64,000 bases of DNA from RYN-133 sp036497285 (GTDB taxonomy: Bacteria; Actinomycetota; Actinomycetes; Mycobacteriales; Jatrophihabitantaceae). Below the pieces are notes generated by a model that saw only the letters and a list, made by a program, of their open reading frames with translations, was not told where the DNA came from and did no database searches. The DNA is taken from contig DASXJR010000096.1 in assembly GCA_036497285.1 (NCBI GenBank), forward strand, positions 1-64,000, read 5' to 3'. Below, piece after piece: positions 8,228-15,820 of the stretch; positions within the stretch are counted from its first letter, which is position 1; each line of letters starts with the position of its first letter. The translations under genes and the position numbers were made by a program.

Positions 8228-9024
8228 CGGCAACCCTCTCCGATGTATTGGCGAAGTGCCGGGCAGACAATCGGGCGGCACTGATCGGATACCTACCGGT
8301 CGGTTATCCGTCCGTTGACGTGTCGATCGACGCCATGCGCGCACTGGTCGACGGTGGATGCGACATCGTCGAGGTCGGCATCCCGTACAGCGACCCGGTG
8401 ATGGACGGACCGACGATCCAGCGCGCGACCGAACCCGCCGTGCAGGCGGGCGTCGGCGTTCGCGACGCGCTGGCCGCGGTGCGTGCGGTTGCCCATGCGG
8501 GCGCGGCCGCAGTGACGATGGGCTACTGGAACCAGGTCGAACGCTTCGGCGTGTCTGCATTCGCGACGGAGTTGGCTGCGGCCGGCGGCTCGGGCGCGAT
8601 CACACCCGATCTGATTCCGGACGAAGCCGCCGAGTGGATCGAGGCGACCGACGCGACCGGCCTCGACCGGATCTTCCTCGTGGCCCCGTCGTCGACCGAC
8701 GCGCGGATCGTGTCGACCACGGCTGCCTCACGTGGCTTCGTATACGCCGCTGCCGTGATGGGCGTTACCGGCGCCCGCACCTCGGTCGGCAACGCTGCGG
8801 CGACGCTCGTGTCACGGGTGCGCGCGTTGGCACCCGACATTCCGGTCTGCGTCGGACTCGGGGTGTCGACCGGCGCCCAGGCCGCGCAACTCGGGGCGTT
8901 CGCGGACGGCGTGATCGTCGGTTCGGCGCTGGTGCGGTGCCTGCTCGACTCGCCCGACGCGGCCGGCGTGACGGCCGTTCGCGCCCTGACCGAGGAGCTC
9001 GCGCAAGGCGTCCGCCGGCGTTGA
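8224..9024 (+). CDS. trpA: Tryptophan synthase alpha chain
   Basis: Cleaves indole-3-glycerol phosphate to indole and G3P; the indole is channelled to TrpB. 266 residues. Seen: the catalytic Glu in IVEVGIPYSDP and Asp in MDGPTIQ, the phosphate-binding VCVGLGVSTGAQAAQL and ADGVIVGSAL. It starts in the trpB stop. In many actinobacteria lgt follows directly; here about 6.8 kb of accessory genes intervene. Confidence 0.96.
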   Translation: MTATLSDVLAKCRADNRAALIGYLPVGYPSVDVSIDAMRALVDGGCDIVEVGIPYSDPVMDGPTIQRATEPAVQAGVGVRDALAAVRAVAHAGAAAVTMGYWNQVERFGVSAFATELAAAGGSGAITPDLIPDEAAEWIEATDATGLDRIFLVAPSSTDARIVSTTAASRGFVYAAAVMGVTGARTSVGNAAATLVSRVRALAPDIPVCVGLGVSTGAQAAQLGAFADGVIVGSALVRCLLDSPDAAGVTAVRALTEELAQGVRRR

Positions 9025-9092
9025 CGATCGCTGCTTTCAGTCGAAGTAGAAGCCGCTTTCGAGATCCGAAATAGGGCCGGGACGCGCCGTAG

Positions 9093-9971
9093 CTACTGCC
9101 ACCACTTCAGCACGCGGGATGCGCGCAGGGTGTTCCACCGGCTGGGTCGTCCGTCGCCGTCCTCGAGCTGGAACACCACCTCGCCGGGGTGGGTGTTCTC
9201 GAGCAGCCACGTGGCGTCGTCCTGCTGCTTCGAGCGGACGAGCTCGATCGATTCGCCGAGGCGGGGATCGCGGACGTCGGCCGTGCGGAAGTACTCCAGC
9301 GCACGAAGCACGTCGTAGTGCCAGCGGGTGGGGAAGGAGAACTGCAACCAGGCGTCGTCCACCACCTCGCCGGTGCTCCTGCGGCGGAACAGCGAGCGTT
9401 CGAGCAGGTACTCCTCGCCACGCCTCCGGGCCGTGCGCACCTGGTCGGACCCGCCTGTCGCCCGCTCGTACTCGAGCAGGCCTTCGAGCACGCAGATGGT
9501 CGAGGCGAACGAGGACACGGTCGCGCCGTCCTCGGTCCAGCAGTTCCAGCCGCCGTCGTCGAGTTGATCGTCTTCGACCAATCGCCTGACGATGCCCTCC
9601 ACATCGGCACCGAAGTACGCACCGAGGGTCACCGTGCGACCGTTGATGCACGCCTCGACCTCGCCGTCGAAGAACGGTTCGTTGTTGTACTCCCACCGGC
9701 AGTTCTTCGCGACCAGAGCGGTCATGGCGCGGGCGGTCTCGGTGGACGGGTCGAGCCCGAAGTCGTAGAGCTCCATCATCGCGGGCAGCGTCGACGTCCA
9801 GGGCTGGCTGCCGTCGGTCGGTGGTACGCCGCGGCCCGGGAAGCACGCGCCGCCCATCCACTGCCCGTCCGGATCGCGGACGGCGAGTAGTCGGGCGCCG
9901 AAGCCGTCGGTGGTGACGCGGGCACGCTCGGCGGCCACCGCGTCGGGCGGCGCATCGGTGAGGTCGCGCAT
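9093..9971 (-). CDS. Squalene-cyclase-like (alpha/alpha toroid) protein, N-terminus cut by an amber stop
   Basis: 292 residues from the ATG at 9971 to the stop at 9093. Short repeats such as DPDGQWMGG, LDDGGWNCW and QQDDATWLL mark the prenyltransferase/squalene-oxidase type alpha/alpha-barrel; related actinobacterial proteins have no proven function. Upstream, the same frame continues from ATG 10034 through 19 codons ending in DSDPAIRW, then a TAG at 9977-9975, then V and M971. Family proteins, as I recall them, read through this point with Gln (IRWQV-type), so one CAG-to-TAG change would explain the stop. The gene may be a recent pseudogene or may restart at 9971. Confidence 0.65.
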   Translation of the reverse strand: MRDLTDAPPDAVAAERARVTTDGFGARLLAVRDPDGQWMGGACFPGRGVPPTDGSQPWTSTLPAMMELYDFGLDPSTETARAMTALVAKNCRWEYNNEPFFDGEVEACINGRTVTLGAYFGADVEGIVRRLVEDDQLDDGGWNCWTEDGATVSSFASTICVLEGLLEYERATGGSDQVRTARRRGEEYLLERSLFRRRSTGEVVDDAWLQFSFPTRWHYDVLRALEYFRTADVRDPRLGESIELVRSKQQDDATWLLENTHPGEVVFQLEDGDGRPSRWNTLRASRVLKWWQ

Positions 9972-9974
9972 GAC

Positions 9975-10034
9975 CTACCAGCGGATCGCCGGATCGGAGT
10001 CGAGCAACCACTCCATGGGAACAGGTGCCGTCAT
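9975..10034 (-). other. Detached 5' part of the squalene-cyclase-like gene ending in TAG
   Basis: Minus-strand codons from ATG 10034 encode MTAPVPMEWLLDSDPAIRW and then meet TAG at 9977-9975. The reading frame resumes in register with the downstream gene. WLLDSDPAIRW looks like the family N-terminus, so it is probably a remnant of the original start. Confidence 0.55.
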
Positions 10035-10083
10035 GCGGTCACGGTAGCGGCACTCTTGGCGGTCAGCGCGATCTCTCTTCCGG

Positions 10084-10332
10084 TCAGCCCGTGAGCGTCG
10101 GCTGCGTCCATGACGCGGCGGGAAGTGCGGCGAGTCCCGACGCCAACTGCACGACGAGCGCGGCGGCGTCCGATGGCGCGAGGTGGCAGGTCGCGACGCA
10201 GCGGTCCGCGCGCCACATGCTGAGCACGACCAGCCGGTCGCCCGGGTGCCAGCTCACCCGTAGTGCACGACCGTCGTCCCTCGTGTCGAAGAGGACCCCG
10301 CCCCGGGCGGGAAATGCGCTCACCTCTGCCAT
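10084..10332 (-). CDS. Small conserved actinobacterial protein, unknown function
   Basis: 82 residues, no TM segment or signal peptide. The central part (DTRDDGRALRVSWHP, VVLSMWRADRCVATCHLAPSD) has the look of a short actinobacterial protein family of unknown role, and the C-terminus is alanine-rich. Codon use favours G/C in third positions as expected for a real gene. It lies about 50 bp upstream of the squalene-cyclase-like gene on the same strand and could be co-transcribed with it. Confidence 0.6.
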   Translation of the reverse strand: MAEVSAFPARGGVLFDTRDDGRALRVSWHPGDRLVVLSMWRADRCVATCHLAPSDAAALVVQLASGLAALPAASWTQPTLTG

Positions 10333-10610
10333 GACTCATGATTGCGCGCCGAAAGCTTCCGCGAAAGCCTTCGGTTTTCGGAAGACCGCGTTGGAACGCG
10401 GTTCAGCGGTATCAGCCCGACGCGCAGAAAATGCCAGAGGTCGTGCATACGTTCGAACGATGAGCGCATCGACACTGATACTTGCACCAGCACCCGACCC
10501 GCGGCCGGGTCCTCACCCGAACGCCGCGCCGACCGCGAACTCGACGCCACCGTCGAGCGTGCGCTGCTCGGGCCCTGGCGCCCCGACGAGCAGCCCGCCT
10601 AACCCGCACC

Positions 10611-10628
10611 CGCGTTCCGCGGAACGCG
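10611..10628. repeat. 18-bp perfect palindrome
   Basis: CGCGTTCCG followed directly by its reverse complement CGGAACGCG. It ends 11 bp before the TTGACA of the ArsR promoter. It could be a terminator of the short upstream frame or a second regulator site. Confidence 0.6.
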
Positions 10629-10638
10629 CATCAAGGTA

Positions 10639-10672
10639 TTGACACGGGCAACGGTAAGTGGCAACTTACGGT
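10639..10672 (+). promoter_or_regulatory. Promoter and ArsR-type operator
   Basis: TTGACA at 10639-10644 and TACGGT at 10667-10672. Between them is a 6-4-6 inverted repeat, GTAAGT (10654-10659) and ACTTAC (10664-10669), which overlaps the -10 region and ends 6 bp before the start codon. This is the normal place for an autoregulatory ArsR operator. The -35/-10 spacing of 22 is long, so one of the two hexamers may be wrong. Confidence 0.55.
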
Positions 10673-10674
10673 TC

Positions 10675-11019
10675 GTGGTGACTAACCATTCGGCGGAGGC
10701 GGCGTGGGAGCTGCTCGGCGACCGATCGCGGCGCGAGATCGTGTCGCTGCTGGCCGACGGGCCGCGGGCGGTCGTCGACCTTGCCGATGAGCTACCGATC
10801 AGCCGACCCGCCGTATCGCAGCACCTGCGGGTGCTCAAGGACGCCGGCCTGGTGCACGACGAGGTCGTCGGCACGCGTCGCATGTACCGGCTCGATCCGA
10901 TCGCCGTGGCGGCCTTCAAGGACCAGTTGGACACATTTTGGCGGCGCGCGCTGGCCGGCTATGAGGACGTCGTCCGCGGCGAGACGTCCCACAAACCCAA
11001 GAAAGAGGGGACGACATGA
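10675..11019 (+). CDS. ArsR-family winged-helix repressor
   Basis: 114 residues. Seen: WELLGDRSRREIVSLL, a winged HTH with ISRPAVSQHLRVLKDAGLV as recognition region, and a wing VVGTRRMYRLDP. No metal-binding cysteine pair is visible, so it is of the group linked to SRPBCC proteins rather than a metal sensor. Two adjacent in-frame GTG codons (10675, 10678) are possible starts; the -10 element places the transcript start near 10678. The downstream SRPBCC gene overlaps by ATGA, so the two form an operon, probably self-repressed through 10654-10669. Confidence 0.9.
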   Translation: MVTNHSAEAAWELLGDRSRREIVSLLADGPRAVVDLADELPISRPAVSQHLRVLKDAGLVHDEVVGTRRMYRLDPIAVAAFKDQLDTFWRRALAGYEDVVRGETSHKPKKEGTT

Positions 11020-11492
11020 GCAATGCGGCCGAAACCGCTGTTCGTCGATCGATCAGCGTGCCCGTAGCTGTCGACAATGCTTTCGCGGCCTTCACCGAAC
11101 GACTCGGCGACTTCAAGCCGCCCGAGCACAACCTTCTCGCGGCTCCGATCGCCGAGACAGTGCTCGAGCCGCGAGTGGGCGGCTGGATCATCGACCGCGG
11201 GACCGACGGCAGTGAGTGCCGGTGGGCTCGCATCCTCGCCTTCGATCCGCCGCACCGGCTGGTGTTCAGCTGGAACATCGGTCCTACCTGGCAACTCGAG
11301 ACCGATCCCGATCGCGTCAGCGAGGTGGAAGTGCAGTTCGCCGCCGAGGCGCCGCAGCAGACCCGCGTGACGCTCGAGCATCGCAATCTCGAACGGCACG
11401 GCCCTGGCTGGGAGGGCGTGCGCGACGGCGTCGACGGCGACCAGGGCTGGCCGCTGTACCTCGAGCGCTATTCCGCCCTCGTGACTGCCTAG
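11016..11492 (+). CDS. SRPBCC-domain (AHSA1/Aha1-like) protein
   Basis: 158 residues, a START-like helix-grip fold of the type often coded beside ArsR regulators. Seen: the N-terminal strand (RRSISVPVAVDNAFAAF), ILAFDPPHRLVFSWNIGP and the C-terminal helix (GWPLYLERYSALV). Such domains bind small hydrophobic ligands; the ligand here is unknown. Coupled to the ArsR gene by ATGA. A role as stress or detoxification protein under ArsR control is an inference. Confidence 0.85.
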   Translation: MSNAAETAVRRSISVPVAVDNAFAAFTERLGDFKPPEHNLLAAPIAETVLEPRVGGWIIDRGTDGSECRWARILAFDPPHRLVFSWNIGPTWQLETDPDRVSEVEVQFAAEAPQQTRVTLEHRNLERHGPGWEGVRDGVDGDQGWPLYLERYSALVTA

Positions 11493-12359
11493 CTAGTTCG
11501 AGAGATCGACCGCACCGGCCAGCGACTCCAAAGCGGCTACGTGCTCGTCGATCGAGCCGAAGCCCGCCTTCATCGTGTTGATCGAGACGTGCGATGCCCC
11601 GGTCGCCCGCCACTGCTCGACCCGCACCGCGACCTCGTCGACGCCGCCCTTCCAGTTCGCGCGTCCCTCCATCCCCAATGCGGACGGATCGCGGCCTGCG
11701 TCGCGGGCAGCCTGCTCGACAATCGTTCGCGCCTCGTCGAGCTTCGGACCGGGCTGCACCTGCGGGAGCCATCCGTCACCAAGTCGTCCGGCGCGGCGGT
11801 ACGCCGGCGGCGACGACGCGCCGAACCACACCGGGATCGGTCGCTGCACAGGCAGTGGGGCAAGGCCAGCGCCGGTGATCCGCTCGCCGTCGACGGCCGC
11901 GGTGACCGTCTGCTCGGTCCACAGCCGCCGCATGAGTTCCACCTGCTCGCCGCTGCGCCGGCCGCGGGTGGTGAAGTCCTGACCCAGTCCGTCGTACTCG
12001 ACGCGGTTCCACCCGACCCCGATGCCCAGCCGGAACCGGCCACCGGTGAGCAGATCGACCTCGGCCGCCTGCTTGGCGACCAGCGCGGTCTGGCGCTGCG
12101 GCAGGATGATCACGCCCGTCACCAGTTCCAGCGACGTGATCCCGGCGAGGAATCCGAACAGCACCAATGGTTCGTGGAACGTCGTGTGCATGTCGTACGG
12201 TCCGGTCCACGGCGCGTGGACGGACGGGTCCGCGCCGAGCACATGGTCATAGGCCAGGACGTGCTGGTAGCCCAGCTGTTCGACGGCCTGGGCGTAATGC
12301 CGCACCGCCGCGACATCGCCACCGATCTCGGTCTGCGGGAAGACGACGCCGATCTGCAT
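11493..12359 (-). CDS. LLM-class F420-dependent oxidoreductase
   Basis: 288 residues, luciferase-like TIM barrel, probably using F420. Seen: MQIGVVFPQTEIGGD at the start, GYQHVLAYDHVLGAD, LVTGVIILPQRQTALVAKQAAEVD (in parts), LTGGRFRLGIGVGWN and PIPVWFGASSPPAYRRAGRLGDGW. These fit the TIGR03619-like F420 group common in actinobacteria; the substrate is unknown. The start ATG at 12359 lies 7 nt after a TAGCGT -10 on the minus strand. It ends against the SRPBCC gene, stop to stop. Confidence 0.9.
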   Translation of the reverse strand: MQIGVVFPQTEIGGDVAAVRHYAQAVEQLGYQHVLAYDHVLGADPSVHAPWTGPYDMHTTFHEPLVLFGFLAGITSLELVTGVIILPQRQTALVAKQAAEVDLLTGGRFRLGIGVGWNRVEYDGLGQDFTTRGRRSGEQVELMRRLWTEQTVTAAVDGERITGAGLAPLPVQRPIPVWFGASSPPAYRRAGRLGDGWLPQVQPGPKLDEARTIVEQAARDAGRDPSALGMEGRANWKGGVDEVAVRVEQWRATGASHVSINTMKAGFGSIDEHVAALESLAGAVDLSN

Positions 12360-12366
12360 CCGAACG

Positions 12367-12372
12367 ACGCTA
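12367..12372 (-). promoter_or_regulatory. -10 element for leaderless LLM oxidoreductase gene
   Basis: Minus-strand TAGCGT, 7 nt before ATG 12359. Confidence 0.5.
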
Positions 12373-12395
12373 GTCCTGAGAGGTATTTCCGCTCC

Positions 12396-12578
12396 ATGAT
12401 CGGCGTGCGGCTGACCCTGCTGGCGCGCTGTACCGCGCCCCACCTGACCGGTATGGAACGCACCGTGCTGCAGCTGATCGAGGCCGGCGCGAGCGTGCAC
12501 GAGGTGGGTCAAAAACTCTTTCTCACGCCGACCTCGGTCGAACGGCACCTGGAAGCCGCCCGCCGGCGCCGTGGATGA
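12396..12578 (+). CDS. 60-residue LuxR-type HTH protein
   Basis: Small protein whose C-terminal two thirds resemble a GerE/LuxR DNA-binding domain: MERTVLQLIEAGASVHEVGQ, then KLFLTPTSVERHLEAARRR as turn and recognition helix. There is no receiver or ligand domain, so it is either a stand-alone mini-regulator or the remains of a larger gene. The ATG at 12396 fits; a longer frame upstream is a shadow of the LLM gene. The DUF2237 gene starts 6 bases after its stop, so they are probably co-transcribed. Confidence 0.6.
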   Translation: MIGVRLTLLARCTAPHLTGMERTVLQLIEAGASVHEVGQKLFLTPTSVERHLEAARRRRG

Positions 12579-12584
12579 GGCCCG

Positions 12585-12992
12585 ATGCGCGATGCTGGCA
12601 TCGTGACGCAGCGCAACGTCCTCGGCGGCGAACTCGAACCGTGCGGCACCGATCCCCTCACCGGCTTCTATCGGGACGGGTGTTGCACAGCCGGTCCGGA
12701 GGACGTCGGCAATCACACGATCTGCGCGGTGGTGACCGCCGAGTTCCTCGACCACCAGCGCGGCATCGGCAACGACCTGTCGAGCCCGGCGCCGCAGTTC
12801 GGTTTCCCAGGCCTCGTCCCGGGTGATCGCTGGTGCGTCACCGCGATGAACTGGGCCCGTGCCTACAACGACGGCGTCGCCGCACCGGTCGTCCTCGCAT
12901 CGACCAATGCGGACGTGCTCGAGGTCATCCCGATCGCGGCGCTTCGCGAGCACGCCGTCGACGTCCCGTCCGATCCCAGCTCGCTCGAGTGA
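12585..12992 (+). CDS. DUF2237 family protein
   Basis: 135 residues of a conserved family of unknown function found across bacteria. Seen: NVLGGELEPCGTDPLTGFYRDG, CCTAGPEDVGNHTICAVV, FLDHQRGIGNDLS and GDRWCVTAMNWARAY, which cover the whole family profile. Conserved Cys and His residues suggest metal binding, but this is unproven. ATG 12585 is used; GTG 12603 would remove six poorly conserved residues and fits the family start equally well. Confidence 0.85.
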   Translation: MRDAGIVTQRNVLGGELEPCGTDPLTGFYRDGCCTAGPEDVGNHTICAVVTAEFLDHQRGIGNDLSSPAPQFGFPGLVPGDRWCVTAMNWARAYNDGVAAPVVLASTNADVLEVIPIAALREHAVDVPSDPSSLE

Positions 12993-13010
12993 CTCGCCTG
13001 AGCGTGCGGC

Positions 13011-13748
13011 TCAGCCGTTGGCGATCCGTCGCAACTGGCTGTACGCACCGTTGAAACGGTCCTGGTCGCCGGGGAACCTGCCGGAATCGGCGGTCTGCCA
13101 GAACGTGTAGTAGCTCCATGCGTGCGGCAGCGTGCCCGCGGACGTGCTGTAGCGGGCCACCCACAACGGGCTGGTCGAGGTGAAGTTTCCGGCGCTGCCC
13201 ACACACCGCGACCACCAGTTGTTCGCGGTGTAGATGACCGGGTACCGCGAGGTGCGTGCGTGGTACGCGGTGCTGAACGCGTGGATCCATGCCGCCATGC
13301 CGGATCTCGACCGTCCGTAGCACGTCCCGCCGCGGTAGGGGTTCCACTCGATGTCGAGCGCACCCGGCAGGGTCTTGCCATCGCGCGACCAGCCGCCGCC
13401 GTGGCGAGCGAAGTAGTTCGCCTGGGTAGTGCCGGAGCTGATGTTCGGACGGGCGAAGTGGTAGGCGCCCCGGATCATGCCGGCGTAGTAGGAGCCCTCG
13501 TATTGCTGGGTGAAGTACGGATTCGTGTACCCCGTCCCTTCGGTGGCCTTGACGTAGGCGAAGCGCGCGCCATTGGCGTACGCGCGTGACCAGTTGACGT
13601 TGCGCTGCCAGCCCGAGACGTCCATGCCGTAGACCACGCCGGTCGCCGTCGCCGGCGCGGCGGTGACGAGCGCGGCGCCGGCGAGGACGAGGACCAGGAC
13701 AATCAAGGGCGCGACGATGCGGCGGGGGATGATCATGCGCGCCAGCAT
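13011..13748 (-). CDS. Secreted glycoside hydrolase family 25 lysozyme
   Basis: 245 residues. A signal peptide (basic IIPRRIV then a long hydrophobic stretch ending TAAPATATG) is followed directly by one GH25 domain: VYGMDVSGWQ, FAYVKATEGTGYTNPYF, GAYHFARP, GALDIEWNPY and YTFWQTADSG. The Asp and Glu residues in MDVSG, ATEG and DIEW are those expected for N-acetylmuramidase activity, so the enzyme is probably active on peptidoglycan outside the cell. No separate wall-binding repeat is present. The start is ATG 13748; ATG 13736 is equally possible and still leaves a full signal peptide. Confidence 0.9.
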   Translation of the reverse strand: MLARMIIPRRIVAPLIVLVLVLAGAALVTAAPATATGVVYGMDVSGWQRNVNWSRAYANGARFAYVKATEGTGYTNPYFTQQYEGSYYAGMIRGAYHFARPNISSGTTQANYFARHGGGWSRDGKTLPGALDIEWNPYRGGTCYGRSRSGMAAWIHAFSTAYHARTSRYPVIYTANNWWSRCVGSAGNFTSTSPLWVARYSTSAGTLPHAWSYYTFWQTADSGRFPGDQDRFNGAYSQLRRIANG

Positions 13749-13829
13749 GGACCATTCTCGACAAAGCAGGCATGGACTAAAGTCCCGCGCTCGGAGTTGC
13801 CTGCCCGCAAGCTCGCATTCGCTACTCCA

Positions 13830-13835
13830 TAGACT
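13830..13835 (+). promoter_or_regulatory. -10 element for leaderless EamA transporter gene
   Basis: TAGACT followed by 8 nt and the ATG at 13844; no Shine-Dalgarno is present. Confidence 0.5.
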
Positions 13836-13843
13836 CGGGCACC

Positions 13844-14809
13844 ATGACGCAGACGACCGGTCGCTGGACGGGACGAGGTCGCGACGCGACGCTGCTCGTC
13901 GCCCTCGCCGCAGCACTGTGGGGGTTGGACGGGCTGCTGAGGAAGCCGCTGGCCACTGAACTCGACGCAGCGACCGTCGTGTTCTGGGAGCACTTCATAG
14001 CGGTACTCATACTTTCTCCCTTCGTCCCTGGCGCACTGCGGGCCATGCGGCGGTGTTCGGTGCGGGATCAGGCAGCCGTCGTCGTGATCGGCGTGGGATC
14101 CTCGGCGACCGCCACAGTCATGTTCACCAAGGCGTTCGCGCTTGCTGCCGAGCACTACGACTACGTGACACCGCTGGTACTGCAGCAATTGCAACCGATC
14201 ATCGCGGTAGCGCTGGCAGTGGTCATTCTGGGAGAGCGGCTACGCCCGACGTACGCGTTGTACGCGGTGCCGGCCCTGATCGGCGCGTGGCTGCTCGCCT
14301 TCGCCGAGCCGTTCGACGTGCAGGTGTCCGAGTTGACGCCCGCGCTGCTCGCGCTGGGCGCGGCCGCGTTGTGGGCGGCCGGAACGGTGTTGGGCCGGCT
14401 CGTCGGCTTCTCACTGACCCCGCGGGAGGTGACGACGCTGCGCTACGTCTTCGGGCTGCTGGGTGCTGCGGTCGCCGTGTGGATCACCGGGGCACCATAT
14501 GCGGCCGGCTGGCACAACGCCGTCGGTCTCCTGCTGTTGGCGCTGATCCCCGGACTGCTCGCATTGTGGATCTACTACCGCGGACTGGCCAACACCGCCG
14601 CGTCGCGGGCGACCCTGGCCGAACTCGCCTTTCCGGCCACCGCCGCGTTGGTCGGGGTGCTCTACCTGAACTCCCACCTCGATGGCTCGCAGTGGCTCGG
14701 ACTCGCGATCGTCGCTGCTTCGGTCGCCGCGCTCGGCCTGCACGAGCAGCGTCGGCGCCCTGCCGTCACCGTCCCGGAGCAGCCCGAGACGATCGCCGTC
14801 GCCGGCTAG
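13844..14809 (+). CDS. EamA/DMT-family inner-membrane transporter
   Basis: 321 residues, about ten TM helices in two EamA repeats (about 15-155 and 165-300). Seen: LLVALAAALWGLDGLLRK in helix 1, the AVALAVVILGERLRP end of the first repeat, and GVLYLNSHLDGSQWLG near the end of the second. The family exports amino acids, nucleobases or other small metabolites; the substrate cannot be told. It ends convergently with the quinone oxidoreductase gene, with the two stop codons overlapping at 14806-14809. Confidence 0.88.
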   Translation: MTQTTGRWTGRGRDATLLVALAAALWGLDGLLRKPLATELDAATVVFWEHFIAVLILSPFVPGALRAMRRCSVRDQAAVVVIGVGSSATATVMFTKAFALAAEHYDYVTPLVLQQLQPIIAVALAVVILGERLRPTYALYAVPALIGAWLLAFAEPFDVQVSELTPALLALGAAALWAAGTVLGRLVGFSLTPREVTTLRYVFGLLGAAVAVWITGAPYAAGWHNAVGLLLLALIPGLLALWIYYRGLANTAASRATLAELAFPATAALVGVLYLNSHLDGSQWLGLAIVAASVAALGLHEQRRRPAVTVPEQPETIAVAG

Positions 14810-15789
14810 GGAATGAGCAGCAGCTTGCCCGTGGTCTGCCGGGCTTCCAGGGCCCGGTAGGCCTCGGCTGCCCGGTCGAGCGGGTAGGTGCCGCCGATCT
14901 CGACCTTCAGCTCGCCGTCGGCCACCGCGGACAAAATCTCCTCAGCGCGCCAGCGCAGCTCGTCCGGCGTGGCCGCGTAGTGCTTGAGGGTGGGACGGGT
15001 GAGGAACAGCGAGCCGCCCGAGTTGAGCCGTTGCGGGTCGACCGGCGGCACCTGACCCGACGCGGCGCCGTAGAGCGCCATCATGCCGCGCCGCCGCAGC
15101 GAGGCGAGGGACGCGTCGAAAGTGGCCTTGCCGACGCCGTCGTAGGCGACGTGGACGCCGCCGTCCGAGGCCGCGCGCACGGCCGCGGCCAGGTCGTCCA
15201 CCTCGTCGTAGCGCAGGACCTCGTCCGCGCCGAGTGAGCGGGCTATCTCCTCCTTGGCCTGCGTTCCCACGATGGCTACGACGTGGGCGCCGCGGGCCTT
15301 GCACAGCTGCACGAGCAGCTGGCCGACCCCGCCGGCCGCGGCATGCACCAGCACCTCGATCCCGGGCGTCACGTCGTACAGCGAGGTGACGAGGTAGTGC
15401 GCCGTCATGCCCTGCAGCATCACCGCCCCGGCCTGCTCAGCGCTCACTTCGCGGGGCACCGCGACGACGCCCTCGGCCGCCACCGTCACCTGGCCCGCCA
15501 TTGCCCCGCTGGCATCGGCGGTCGCGACCAGGTCACCCACGGCGAAGTCCGACACGTGCGACCCGACGGCCGCCACCGTCCCCGCGCACTCGCCACCGAG
15601 CACGAACGGCGTCGGGATCGGGTAGACACCGGTGCGCTGGTACACGTCGATGAAGTTGACGCCGGCCGCTGCGACCTCGATCAGGACCTCGTCCGGCCCG
15701 GGGCTGGGGACCGGCCGGTGCTGGACCTCCAACACCTCCGGTCCGCCGTTCGACGTGACGACCAACGCGGGCACCTGATCTGCGGCCAT
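14806..15789 (-). CDS. Zinc-free quinone oxidoreductase (MDR family)
   Basis: 327 residues, cytoplasmic NADPH-dependent reductase of the QOR/zeta-crystallin branch. Seen: GVNFIDVYQRTGVYP (the QOR signature replacing zinc ligands), FVLGGECAGTV, VLVHAAAGGVGQLLVQL (Rossmann NADPH-binding loop), GADEVLRYDEVD and TTGKLLLIP at the C-terminus. Probably reduces quinones or enones. Its ATG (15789) lies 6 nt after a minus-strand TAGGTT -10 and only 31 bp from the likely lgt start on the other strand. Confidence 0.92.
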   Translation of the reverse strand: MAADQVPALVVTSNGGPEVLEVQHRPVPSPGPDEVLIEVAAAGVNFIDVYQRTGVYPIPTPFVLGGECAGTVAAVGSHVSDFAVGDLVATADASGAMAGQVTVAAEGVVAVPREVSAEQAGAVMLQGMTAHYLVTSLYDVTPGIEVLVHAAAGGVGQLLVQLCKARGAHVVAIVGTQAKEEIARSLGADEVLRYDEVDDLAAAVRAASDGGVHVAYDGVGKATFDASLASLRRRGMMALYGAASGQVPPVDPQRLNSGGSLFLTRPTLKHYAATPDELRWRAEEILSAVADGELKVEIGGTYPLDRAAEAYRALEARQTTGKLLLIP

Positions 15790-15795
15790 GGTGCG

Positions 15796-15801
15796 AACCT
15801 A
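15796..15801 (-). promoter_or_regulatory. -10 element for leaderless quinone oxidoreductase gene
   Basis: Minus-strand TAGGTT, 6 nt before ATG 15789. It is divergent from, and 7 bp away from, the lgt -10 element. Confidence 0.5.
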
Positions 15802-15808
15802 CGACGGC

Positions 15809-15814
15809 TACCGT
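15809..15814 (+). promoter_or_regulatory. -10 element for leaderless lgt
   Basis: TACCGT, 6 nt before GTG 15821. Each of this pair of promoters would have its -35 region inside the other one's transcribed region. Confidence 0.5.
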
Positions 15815-15820
15815 GGGCTG

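Larger units (their letters stand above)
10333..10674. other. Intergenic region with a possible broken small gene
   Basis: No firm gene. TACGTT (10448-10453) stands 6 nt before ATG 10460, the leaderless pattern seen elsewhere, but that frame has poor codon use. Another frame, ending at TAA 10600-10602, has a strong third-position G/C bias over its last 45 codons (ELDATVERALLGPWRPDEQPA in two adjoining pieces ELDATVERALL and GPWRPDEQPA) but no ATG or GTG start. A frameshift near 10480 would join the two. The 3' part holds the palindrome at 10611-10628 and the ArsR promoter. Confidence 0.3.

Noticed and set aside
15788..15820. ATG 15788 as the lgt start
   Set aside because: It overlaps the divergent gene's start codon and adds residues not like Lgt. 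The -10 at 15809 and family N-terminus favour GTG 15821.
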